Below are positions 6,628 through 14,399 of a DNA stretch of 32,947 nt, piece by piece (the stretch's first letter is position 1; every line of letters begins with the position of its first letter). The notes below the pieces were generated by a model, which was not told the origin of the DNA, did no database searches, and was given only the letters and a program-made list of their open reading frames with translations. The translations under genes and the position numbers were made by a program. Origin of the DNA: an uncultured Lachnospiraceae bacterium (GTDB lineage Bacteria > Bacillota > Clostridia > Lachnospirales > Lachnospiraceae); assembly GCA_934371475.1 (NCBI GenBank), contig CAKRNX010000007.1:1-32947 (forward strand). The letters run 5' to 3'.

Positions 6628-9201
6628 TTATTTAAAATCCTTTTCCTGCAGGATTACACAGTCGTTCTCGTCATAACGCTTTTTGCCCGCACCAAGCTTT
6701 CGGAAAAACTTGTTGGACTTATTAATCGCACGGTCTACCAGCTCAATCACATTTGTGATAGATACCGCATCTCCCTGCGCCGCCACGCTTCCGATCCTCT
6801 CATACAGCGCGCCCGCTGCGGAATCGCTGAATACATAATCCTGCTGTCCTGCATAGATCTCTCCAAAATGCACAAGTTCATCAATCGTGAATGTCGGAAT
6901 AAAAATCTGGGAAGTAAACTTCATGGTAAATCTCGGATGGCGCATAAGAAGGTCATGAATATATCTCTGCTCGTCCTCCAGGATCATGATCATTCCGTCT
7001 GTGCGGAACTCCATCGCTGTCGTCAGCTGATCCACAATCGCATCTTCCAGGTCTCCGGCCTCTTCGATGATCAGCACTCCTCCGGCAATCTTGGCAATCG
7101 TGGCCGCAATATCCTTTCTGTTCAGATCTGTTGCATAGATCCTTGCCATCTTCAGATACTGGCTGCCGCGATCCTGCGCCACTGCCTTGGCAATTCCCAT
7201 CGCAATCGTGGTTTTGCCGCATCCGTGATCTCCGAAAATCAGCACATTTCCGGTTCTGGAAGTGCGATCCTCGCCCTTCTGCTCTGCCTGGATAATCGCA
7301 GATGCAATCTGCTCTTCCAGGTTCTGAATATTCAGGAAGCCCTCAAAGAATCCTCTCTGATCTTCCCGAAGCATCTGTCTCTGATATCCCGGACGGGTAT
7401 ACTGTCCGTAATCAGCTTCCATCTCCTGCTGCGGTGCGCCGAACTGAGGCTCCTCTCTCCGGGGTGCTTCTGTCTGCGGTACGTCAGCCGGCTCTTCTGC
7501 TGCCGGACGCATCTCCTGTGGCTCCTTCTCATATGCCACTGCTGCCGGCGCTTCCTGTACCGGTTCTCTGCTCTCCTGCTGCGGTGCCGGCGCGGTATCA
7601 TATCTGCGTACCGGTCTGTCCTCATTCAGACTCATGGCTGCGCGCAGTCTGGAAATCTCTTCCACCGGCATCCGTCTTGTTTTGGCCAGCGTGATATCCT
7701 CTTCCTCCTCTGTCGGAGCTTCTGTTGTTTCCTTCGCTGTCATCTGCGGTGCCGCCTCCTGCGGATCCGGCTCACCGGCAATCTCCTGCGGCTCCGGTTC
7801 TGACTGCTCCTCATAAGCAGATGCCGGCTGCCCTGTCACCTCGTCTGCAGCGTCCGGCTGCTGTCCCTGCTCTTCCGGATTTCTTCCCATATTGATCAGC
7901 GCCTCATCCACCGCGGAAACAACTCCTGCTGAATGAGCGGCCTGCTGATTCATCCGGGCTGCCGCCTGGCGCATCGCATTCCCCTTCTCTCCCATCGACA
8001 GAAGGATATCGTCAATCGACAGCTGCGGTGCCTTTGTCGTTTCATTCTCTTCCGGGATCTGAACCTTGGGCGGCATCTGCAGTCCTGCTCCCGGCTCCCT
8101 GACGGCTGCTGCCGCCTCCTGCTCCTCTTTGGACTGGGCAATCACCTGATCTTCCGGCTCATTCTCCTCTACCGGCTCCGGCCGTCTGCTGACACCGGAC
8201 ACGATCTCGCGCATACTTCTGACCAGATCCTCCTGCAGATTGGGATTGACCGGATGATCCGGCTCCGTAATATCTTCCGCCCCGGTCCCGGATCCGGACT
8301 GTTCCATATCTTCGTCTTCTGTCTTAGGCTCAGGCTCAAAATCAGACTCCTGCTGTTCCGGTTCTTCACTCACCGGCTCCGCTGCGGACACTTCCGGTTC
8401 TGCCTGTATCTGAGCTGTCTCTGCAACAGACTGTGCAATCTCTTTCTCTGTATCTGCCATAATGGACTCTGCCAGCACATCCTCGTTTGTCTCTACGATC
8501 TGTTTTTCTCTGCCAAGCTTTGTCTCATCCGGATAAATATCTTCGCCGTTCTCCTCATCGTCAAATCGACGATCATAGATCTCCTGCTGCTTGGGGGTCA
8601 GAGGCGCATATCTGCGTTTCAGCTCCAGCGCTTTGATGACATACTTTCCGCTGTGGAACCACAGAACCAGATCGTCGCAGGCCGTCAGACATTCCTGGAT
8701 CTTACCTGCCTGCTGATACAGCCTGGCCAGCTCATATGCCCATTTTTCATTATACTCCTGATCCAGATACTCTTTCAGAATATCGATCTGTTCATCCAGT
8801 GATGATCCTCTTCCTTTGTAAATCTTATATTTCAGGATATATTTACTGTTGTCGTGCGGCGCTGCCTGCACGTACTCCGAATAATACTCGATCGCCTCAT
8901 CGAACTGTTTCAGACGGATTGTCACCTCTACCAGACGGTAAAGAATCGAGCGCCCTACCGGCGAACGGCGATAAGCCTTCTGCAGCAGTTCTTTGCTGTC
9001 CTCATATCGGTTATCCGCCTCATAAATTTCACTGATCATGCAGAGTGTCCGGACATTTCTGACCCGTCTCCAGTCGATTTGATCTGCCACTTTGGCAGCC
9101 TCACCGTAATTACCCTGATTCACATACTTGTCTATTTCCTCTAATTTGAGGTTATACTCATTCTTATCCAACTTTTTCACCTCATATTCCGGCATTATCA
9201 T
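6628..9201 (-). CDS. TPR / disordered linker / AAA ATPase protein of unknown function
   Basis: An 857-residue cytoplasmic protein with three parts. Residues 15–200 are tetratricopeptide-like helical repeats, suggesting a docking surface. Residues 215–610 are a very acidic, Pro/Gln/Glu-rich linker that is probably disordered but contains two related short motifs: SIDDILLSMGEKG (395–407) and AVDEALINMGRN (430–441). Residues 615–830 are an AAA-type ATPase with Walker A GDHGCGKT (657–664) and a Walker B-like strand VLIIEE (709–714), where Glu replaces the usual Asp. The TPR plus AAA layout recalls EccA of type VII secretion, but the Walker motif and linker differ and no secretion genes are nearby. 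No Shine–Dalgarno site precedes the ATGs at 9201 or 9195. I cannot assign a function. It stands alone between two sensor/effector blocks. Confidence 0.9.
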   Translation of the reverse strand: MIMPEYEVKKLDKNEYNLKLEEIDKYVNQGNYGEAAKVADQIDWRRVRNVRTLCMISEIYEADNRYEDSKELLQKAYRRSPVGRSILYRLVEVTIRLKQFDEAIEYYSEYVQAAPHDNSKYILKYKIYKGRGSSLDEQIDILKEYLDQEYNEKWAYELARLYQQAGKIQECLTACDDLVLWFHSGKYVIKALELKRRYAPLTPKQQEIYDRRFDDEENGEDIYPDETKLGREKQIVETNEDVLAESIMADTEKEIAQSVAETAQIQAEPEVSAAEPVSEEPEQQESDFEPEPKTEDEDMEQSGSGTGAEDITEPDHPVNPNLQEDLVRSMREIVSGVSRRPEPVEENEPEDQVIAQSKEEQEAAAAVREPGAGLQMPPKVQIPEENETTKAPQLSIDDILLSMGEKGNAMRQAAARMNQQAAHSAGVVSAVDEALINMGRNPEEQGQQPDAADEVTGQPASAYEEQSEPEPQEIAGEPDPQEAAPQMTAKETTEAPTEEEEDITLAKTRRMPVEEISRLRAAMSLNEDRPVRRYDTAPAPQQESREPVQEAPAAVAYEKEPQEMRPAAEEPADVPQTEAPRREEPQFGAPQQEMEADYGQYTRPGYQRQMLREDQRGFFEGFLNIQNLEEQIASAIIQAEQKGEDRTSRTGNVLIFGDHGCGKTTIAMGIAKAVAQDRGSQYLKMARIYATDLNRKDIAATIAKIAGGVLIIEEAGDLEDAIVDQLTTAMEFRTDGMIMILEDEQRYIHDLLMRHPRFTMKFTSQIFIPTFTIDELVHFGEIYAGQQDYVFSDSAAGALYERIGSVAAQGDAVSITNVIELVDRAINKSNKFFRKLGAGKKRYDENDCVILQEKDFK

Positions 9202-9211
9202 ACGTCAATTT

Positions 9212-9240
9212 AGTTTATCATACCTATATTTCAAAGTCAA
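9212..9240 (-). promoter_or_regulatory. Candidate promoter directly against the TPR–AAA start codon
   Basis: TTGACT (9235–9240) and TAAACT (9212–9217) on the minus strand are spaced by 17 bases. The predicted transcription start is only about 4 bases before the ATG at 9201. An overlapping TATGAT (9217–9222) could serve instead, giving a leader of about 10 bases. Confidence 0.5.
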
Positions 9241-9311
9241 AAACAAGTATTCTTAAAATCAGTAAATATCGACATTTCCGGTATTTTCCATCTTTCTGCG
9301 AGCAGCGTCAA

Positions 9312-9343
9312 AAGGGCAGGATCCCAAATCAGACCCTGCCCTT
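9312..9343 (-). terminator. Terminator after the hydrolase operon
   Basis: AAGGGCAGG / CCTGCCCTT is a 9-base-pair stem with a 14-base loop, followed on the minus strand by TTTTGA. It lies about 65 bases past the stop of the 9409–10602 gene. A second small hairpin (AGAGCG..CGCTCT, 9351–9373) lies between it and the stop codon. Confidence 0.7.
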
Positions 9344-9408
9344 AATTACCAGAGCGCGCTTGTAACACGCTCTAAGGAGTTGCTATTCATTTTTTCAGAT
9401 TACTGATC

Positions 9409-10602
9409 TTATTCTTTCTCTCTTGTGCGATAGCCAAACTCTACATCCAGGAACGCTTCAATCTGATCTCTCATTTGATCTGCACCTTCGTATTCTGTTC
9501 CCAGTCCGAACGGTCCGTTGATGCCTGCATACATATGCAGCTCACATTCTGTCAGCGGGTTCAGAGTTGTGTAGGCCTGCACACAGAAACCTGATGCAAA
9601 GTGTCCGGATGCTCCGGCAAAAAAGAATACCGGCAGTTCTTCTGTTTTATTCGGGTCGCCGTCCTCAAGCAGCATCACCGGTGTGGAAATGTCTACCGGA
9701 TTTCCTTTTGTATCGTGAGCCATACCTGCTGCATATACGATAATCGATGCATCAACATCTGCTGCTACCTGGTCAATTTCATCGCACTCATAATCTTCAT
9801 AAACGGAATCCGGAGTAATGTGTCCGCTGAAAGCGATTGCCTGGCCATAGCAGTGCATAGCGCCGGCTGAATAACCCATTGTCGCAATCTTATCCAGTGC
9901 GCCGATGCCGTATTCCTCGCCATGATACAGCACATAGCGGACTGCACGCTGCACATCAAGCGTCATATCTACGGATGCGTAGGGGCTTACCCGGTAATTC
10001 ACCAGATACGCATTGTATCCGATGCTGTTGAAGAATGCGCATGTCGGATCGCCCTCATTGTTGTTGCTTCTGTAACGGTCTGCACCGCCGGAGCACACCA
10101 GAATGTTTCCTTTTGCCTGGCTCTGATCTTCGAGCAGGTATGCACAGATATACGGTTTAAAATTGCTGTCATCCGCAGCTGTATTGAAGTCAAAATCCTC
10201 TGCGCCTGCTTCTGTCGGGATCTCGTCGTCCCAGATATACCAGATCACATCCTCTTTGGATGCGCCGGTCGGTTTCAGGGCTTCACGCAGCGATTTCATC
10301 TCATCTACCAGTTCCTGTGTAATCTCAGGCTCTCCGGTCTGCTTTACGCCCAGGATACAGGTATTCAGATACAGATTATAATAATCGGTGAATCCTTCTG
10401 TCTCATAGATGGATCCGGCCATTCCGATTTCTTTCATCTGCTCCAGCTCTGAAGCATATTCCTCATAAACCGCTTTCTGATCTCCCTCTAAATTGTCGGT
10501 ACTAATGACTTCGCCGCCTACCACTACGTCAGCCGCTGATGCGCCAAATCCCATTGCCAGGGACATCATCAGTCCCATCGCCATTACAATTGCTTTTTTC
10601 AT
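9409..10602 (-). CDS. Exported alpha/beta hydrolase (acetyl-esterase-like) with altered triad
   Basis: Related to bacterial acetyl-esterase/BD-FAE type alpha/beta hydrolases. Signal peptide ends near GASAA, about residue 24 from the chosen start. Numbering here is from the longest frame at 10620. An oxyanion-type CSGGADRY segment is at 176–183, LVNYRVSP at 206–213, and the nucleophile elbow GYSAG has S251. The usual second half is odd. Where the family has an Asp (…ADDPVVP) this protein has GASGHFAS (336–343). Where it has the catalytic His in GGHGFG it reads INGPFGLG, with P370 in the His position. It may be inactive, or use H340. Start chosen at ATG 10602 because GGAG lies about 10 bases upstream; ATGs at 10611 and 10620 are alternatives. 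It follows the other hydrolase gene by about 100 bases, probably in one operon. Confidence 0.85.
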   Translation of the reverse strand: MKKAIVMAMGLMMSLAMGFGASAADVVVGGEVISTDNLEGDQKAVYEEYASELEQMKEIGMAGSIYETEGFTDYYNLYLNTCILGVKQTGEPEITQELVDEMKSLREALKPTGASKEDVIWYIWDDEIPTEAGAEDFDFNTAADDSNFKPYICAYLLEDQSQAKGNILVCSGGADRYRSNNNEGDPTCAFFNSIGYNAYLVNYRVSPYASVDMTLDVQRAVRYVLYHGEEYGIGALDKIATMGYSAGAMHCYGQAIAFSGHITPDSVYEDYECDEIDQVAADVDASIIVYAAGMAHDTKGNPVDISTPVMLLEDGDPNKTEELPVFFFAGASGHFASGFCVQAYTTLNPLTECELHMYAGINGPFGLGTEYEGADQMRDQIEAFLDVEFGYRTREKE

Positions 10603-10703
10603 TCTACTCATTCTCCGCATTTTATTCTTTTTTACATCCTGTCCTCTGATTATACAGATTATTACTTACCTGATACACTCACAGGTTTTCATTCTTATCC
10701 CTG

Positions 10704-11915
10704 TTACTCCGTGTAAACCAGTTCTCCTGTCTCCAGGTTTCTGCTGAAATGCTGCATAAATTCCCAGCTGTACTCTGCGTCATATCCACATGGAATGTGA
10801 CCTTTGTTATCCACTACGATAATGCGCAGATTGTTGATGCCGTCTTCATTGGTAAAGTCATTTACAATTACGTTGTTATTCGTCGGATAGCGGAAACTGG
10901 TTTCCTCGAATGTTCCTCCTGTCAGATGTTCAGCAATATTCAGTGATCCTGATGCAAGTTCTGCGCTTTCTTCGGAAGTCAGGCAGTAGTCCTCATTTCC
11001 TGTTACGGTCATCAGATCATTCCATCCGCTGATGCTGTTCATCTTGTTGGTATCCAGCGGATATGCGCCGTATTTGTCTGCCAGACCTGCAATATTCACA
11101 ACAGCTACGCCTGCTTCTTTTACTGCATCAAAGGCCTCCTGATTTTCTGCCTCATCCACAAACTTCGGCGCTACATCCAGCTCTGTGATAGCTGCCAGCA
11201 TAGTCGGATAAGCCACGGTCAGGTTAATAGACTGCATGGCACCCATGGAAGATCCGGATGCATAAATTCTGCTTTCATCGATCGGATACTCGGATTTTAC
11301 ATGCTGCAGAATATTGTAAAGATTTTCTGAGTCTTCATTCTCCGCCATGATCAGGATCAGGCCTTCTCTGGCTGCAATCTGACAATATCCAAATGTCTCT
11401 GCCTGGTATGCCGGTTCTCCGCCTCCATGGTTTACAAAGATACACGGATAACTCTCTTCTGTATTTCCTTTTGCTCCTGTCGGGCTGTAGATATAGTAAT
11501 CGCCGATGATTCCGTTTTCATCCGGCACAGCTTCCTCTGTCTCAGCGGTCTCTGCTGTCTCCCCGTCTTCTGTCTCTTCAGTCACCTGAAGATATGCTTC
11601 CTTGATCAGTCCCTGTCTTTCCCAGTATGCAACAAGGTTTTCATTCATGGGATCTTTTGCATAAGTAACATAAGTATAGAAATTTTTGGCCGTCTGCTCG
11701 CCGTATTCACTGTTGATAAACAGATCACCGTTCAGATCATTGGAAGACTGGAATCCAACCAGCTCTCCGAATGTGGGGAAATCTGCCCACAGACAGTCAA
11801 ATTTTACATCATACAGATATTTCATTTCATAATCATACTGCGAGAATGCCAGAGAGGTCATTCCATTTGCCATTACACACACTGCACAGATTGCTGCTGC
11901 TATTCTTCTTTTCAT
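10704..11915 (-). CDS. Exported alpha/beta hydrolase, feruloyl-esterase/depolymerase-like
   Basis: Probable secreted carboxylesterase of the Esterase_PHB/feruloyl-esterase-like group. Signal peptide at about 1–24 from the ATG. Numbering here is from the GTG at 11921: oxyanion motif NHGGGE at 164–169, nucleophile S225 in GSSMG, candidate Asp in GLADKYG (279–285), and His H375 in NKGHIPCG. An acidic TAETAETEE spacer (122–130) precedes the hydrolase core. I start at ATG 11915 because AGGAGA is 8 bases upstream; the GTG two codons earlier is too close to it. First gene of a likely two-gene operon with the other exported hydrolase, placed behind the second three-component system, which probably regulates it. 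The natural substrate, for example an acylated plant polysaccharide, is inference. Confidence 0.88.
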   Translation of the reverse strand: MKRRIAAAICAVCVMANGMTSLAFSQYDYEMKYLYDVKFDCLWADFPTFGELVGFQSSNDLNGDLFINSEYGEQTAKNFYTYVTYAKDPMNENLVAYWERQGLIKEAYLQVTEETEDGETAETAETEEAVPDENGIIGDYYIYSPTGAKGNTEESYPCIFVNHGGGEPAYQAETFGYCQIAAREGLILIMAENEDSENLYNILQHVKSEYPIDESRIYASGSSMGAMQSINLTVAYPTMLAAITELDVAPKFVDEAENQEAFDAVKEAGVAVVNIAGLADKYGAYPLDTNKMNSISGWNDLMTVTGNEDYCLTSEESAELASGSLNIAEHLTGGTFEETSFRYPTNNNVIVNDFTNEDGINNLRIIVVDNKGHIPCGYDAEYSWEFMQHFSRNLETGELVYTE

Positions 11916-12014
11916 GTTCACGTTCTCCTGTCTTTTTTCTATAACAGGGCTTCAGACCTGATCCCTGTCTCTGTGCTTCCACTGTAACATGCTTTTCTTT
12001 TTTCATAAACAGAA

Positions 12015-12044
12015 GTCATCCCTTTGGTCAGAAATGACCCCTTT
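12015..12044. promoter_or_regulatory. Candidate AraC-type regulator binding repeats upstream of the hydrolase operon
   Basis: GTCATCCCTTT (12015–12025) and ATGACCCCTTT (12034–12044) are direct repeats 19 bases apart, matching at 8 of 11 positions. Between them GGTCA-GAAA-TGACC (12026–12039) is an inverted repeat. Two-turn spacing fits an AraC-family dimer. The site lies between the terminator of the regulator gene and the hydrolase operon. Confidence 0.4.
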
Positions 12045-12047
12045 ATG

Positions 12048-12081
12048 TAAAAAAAAGACACCCAGGAAGCTTCCTGAGTGT
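12048..12081 (-). terminator. Intrinsic terminator after the system 2 regulator gene
   Basis: On the minus strand ACACTCAGGAAGCTTCCTGG and the complementary GTGT form a stem with a very small loop, followed by CTTTTTTTT. It separates the sensor operon from the hydrolase operon, so the latter needs its own promoter. I could not identify a clear -35/-10 pair. Confidence 0.8.
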
Positions 12082-12094
12082 ATGTGAAAAATTC

Positions 12095-12140
12095 AAGAAT
12101 GCCCCAACATTCTTGCTGCGAGGTGCGCGTCATGCATCTG
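12095..12140 (+). repeat. Truncated copy of the two-hairpin intergenic repeat
   Basis: AAGAATG-CCCCAA-CATTCTT hairpin followed by GCTGCGAGGTGCGCGTCATG and CATCTG, as in the copies at 15.5 and 20.0 kb. The right half, which should carry GCATGAC and GCGCACCT, is missing or diverged. Confidence 0.75.
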
Positions 12141-12193
12141 ATATACCGCAAAGTGGAGCTTGCAGATCGCGAAAATGGTTTTTCAAACACGCT

Positions 12194-12919
12194 CTAACTT
12201 TCCGGATGTCTTCTGTATTCCGACGGTGTCTGTCCCGTTTCTTCCCGGAAAACCCGGCTGAAATATTTACTGTTTGCAAATCCGGTCGCGTCCGCGATCT
12301 GATTGATATTCAGACATTCTTCTTTCAGCATCTTCTTGGCTGCATCAATCCGAATTCGGATCAGATAGTCTTTAAAATTTTCTCCCGTCTCCTGCCGGAA
12401 CAGGCGGCTTAAATAGGACGCGCTAAGATATACCTTCTCCGCTACATATTCCAGTGACAGTTTTTCTTCATAATGCATCTGCACATAGTCCTTCACCATC
12501 CGGATCGTCTGGGAGTTCTCCCCCTCCTCTTTCTGAAGATCCTGACCGCCCAATTCCATAACTGCTTTTTTCAGCGCATTTTTCAGCTCGGAGCGAATAA
12601 TCGGTTTCGGGAGAAGATCATCCAGCCCCAGCTGCATGGCCGTCCTTGCATATGCAAAATCCGCATACGCACTTGTCAGAATAAAATGGATCTTCGGATG
12701 AATCTTTTTCACCCGATCCGCCACATCAAGTCCTGTCATCACAGGCATTACAATATCCGTGATCACAATCTGAGGATGCTGCCTCTCAATCTGTTCCAGC
12801 AGTTCCCTGCCATCTGTCGCAGTCCCCAGCAGCTCAAGTCCCCACTCTTCCCACCGTATCTGCGACTTCAGTCTGTTAATGATATGCTCCTCATCATCTG
12901 CCAGTATGACTCCTATCAC
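12194..12919 (-). CDS. Response regulator, REC plus AraC HTH (system 2)
   Basis: A compact 241-residue regulator. The receiver domain (1–118) has D8/D9, phosphoacceptor D55 in VITDIVMP, S83 and K105 in LLPKPI. AraC helix-turn-helix pair at about 140–238 (LSLEYVAEKVYLSASYLSRL and the INQIADATGFANSKYFSRVF region). The longest frame starts at 13063, but its first 48 codons are shadow sequence inside the kinase gene. The GTG at 12919 starts exactly at the receiver fold (MIGVILADDEE) and has GGAGGAG 5 bases upstream. Its start overlaps the kinase 3' end by 26 bases. Likely target: the two exported hydrolase genes just downstream. It lacks the long central region of the system 1 regulator. Confidence 0.93.
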   Translation of the reverse strand: MIGVILADDEEHIINRLKSQIRWEEWGLELLGTATDGRELLEQIERQHPQIVITDIVMPVMTGLDVADRVKKIHPKIHFILTSAYADFAYARTAMQLGLDDLLPKPIIRSELKNALKKAVMELGGQDLQKEEGENSQTIRMVKDYVQMHYEEKLSLEYVAEKVYLSASYLSRLFRQETGENFKDYLIRIRIDAAKKMLKEECLNINQIADATGFANSKYFSRVFREETGQTPSEYRRHPES

Positions 12920-14399
12920 CGATCTCCTCCATTTCCGGAACTGTAATCCTAAACACGGTCCTGACGCCCGGGCTGCTTTCAATTTCCAGCTCTGCTCTGT
13001 GATCAAAGAAATCCTGCAGCCGCTGATAAACCAGGAGCAGGCCGATCCCTTCTGAAAAATCACTGCCCATGCCTTCCTGAATATGATGCTTTACCTGAGC
13101 AATCTTTTCCTGCGTCATTCCGATCCCGTTGTCTTCCATGCACAGGCAGATCCGCTTCTCCCTGCGGCTGACCCGGCATGCCACAACGCCGCCGCTGCCA
13201 TAGCTTCCCACGCCATGCTGCAGCGCATTTTCCGCCAGCGGCTGAAGAATCATGGCCGGAAGCACTACTCTTTCACAGTCCGGATCAATCTCCACAAGAA
13301 AGCGGAATCGCTCCTTGAAACGCAGCTGCTGCATATAAAAATAAAGCCGGAGATTCTGGGCTTCCTGCGAGATCGTCACAGTCTTGTTCAGATATGTGAG
13401 CGAATATCTCAGAAATACCGAGAGATGTTCGATAAATTCCTGCGTGCGGGGAGCATCCTCCTCATCAGCCAGATCTGCTCCCACAGACAGCGTGTTAAAC
13501 AGAAAATGCGGATTTACCAGCGACTGAAACATCTGCAGTCTTGCCCTGTGAAGCTGTGACTCCATCGTCACGCGGCACAGCTGCTCATCCTTCAGACGCT
13601 GCTCCAGATCAGCCTTTTCAGCAAGCATCTGAAACTGCCGGTTCGTCGTATCCAGCAGATGGTAAAAGGACTCTGCCAGGATCTGCAGCTCATTTTTCGT
13701 CATACGCTCCAGATCCATCCGTTCCGGCTCTGGCTCGCCTTTGCTGATCGCCGTGGCCATCCCCGTCAGGTTCGTCACAGGCTGCAAAAGACGCCTGGAA
13801 AACCAGATCACAAAGCTGAAATATCCTGTTAAAAACAGAATACCGAGCACCGCAGCGACTGCCCAGATCCGACTGTACCGAAGTTTCAGATTTTCCAGCT
13901 TTTTCTGAGTTTCTTCATTGACCACTTTCCAGACATACCGGTAGCTGTTTTCCAGAAGCTCTTTCGTGCGCTGCGTCTGCTCATATTTTTTCAGTATTTC
14001 TCCATTGTCTCCGCCGGAATACTCCTGAAGCGTGCCCTCTGCCTGCGCCCTGTACGTATCTGCCATATAGCAGAAATCCGTGACTGCGGAGTGTGTAAAA
14101 TCTGTCCCAAGTTTCCGGATCAGCATTTCCAGTTCCTCAAGTTCCTCGCCGCACTGCGCATAAATCTGTGGTCTGGCCGTCTCAGAAGAAGAAAAATACT
14201 GATTCATAGATCCATCCAGACTTTTCAGCGTGCTGTAAAAATTGGTAAAATCATTCTGATTCCCTATGATCTGACTTTTGCTTCGGTCCTGCTCATACCC
14301 CAGGCCGAAAATCCCCAGCAAAAATACCACGCACATGCCGATCAGTATCATGCAGCATCCGATTACCTGTCCCCGTATGGGAATAAATCTCTTTTTCAT
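12894..14399 (-). CDS. YesM/LytS-type sensor histidine kinase (system 2)
   Basis: Membrane sensor kinase paralogous in architecture to the one at 2354–3829. Transmembrane helices at about 11–34 and 179–200 enclose a helical extracytoplasmic domain. A HAMP segment (about 201–255) and coiled coil follow. Phosphoacceptor H298 in NPHFLFN, N-box PLAENALQHG (387–396), ATP-lid motif EDNGIGM (422–428) and GIGL near 451. Length of 501 residues is typical. The ATG at 14399 overlaps the TGA-type end of the binding-protein gene by 4 bases, and the 3' end contains the ribosome site and start of the regulator gene. The order binding protein–kinase–regulator differs from system 1. Confidence 0.93.
   Translation of the reverse strand: MKKRFIPIRGQVIGCCMILIGMCVVFLLGIFGLGYEQDRSKSQIIGNQNDFTNFYSTLKSLDGSMNQYFSSSETARPQIYAQCGEELEELEMLIRKLGTDFTHSAVTDFCYMADTYRAQAEGTLQEYSGGDNGEILKKYEQTQRTKELLENSYRYVWKVVNEETQKKLENLKLRYSRIWAVAAVLGILFLTGYFSFVIWFSRRLLQPVTNLTGMATAISKGEPEPERMDLERMTKNELQILAESFYHLLDTTNRQFQMLAEKADLEQRLKDEQLCRVTMESQLHRARLQMFQSLVNPHFLFNTLSVGADLADEEDAPRTQEFIEHLSVFLRYSLTYLNKTVTISQEAQNLRLYFYMQQLRFKERFRFLVEIDPDCERVVLPAMILQPLAENALQHGVGSYGSGGVVACRVSRREKRICLCMEDNGIGMTQEKIAQVKHHIQEGMGSDFSEGIGLLLVYQRLQDFFDHRAELEIESSPGVRTVFRITVPEMEEIGDRSHTGR

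Noticed and set aside
6610..7803. Plus-strand open frame of 397 codons opposite the TPR–AAA gene
   Set aside because: Leu/Cys/Arg/His-rich translation typical of antisense shadow, against a clear ATPase domain on the other strand.
12920..13063. Upstream extension of the system 2 response regulator to 13063
   Set aside because: It lies wholly inside the kinase gene in another frame, and the receiver fold begins exactly at the GTG at 12919 with a good ribosome site.
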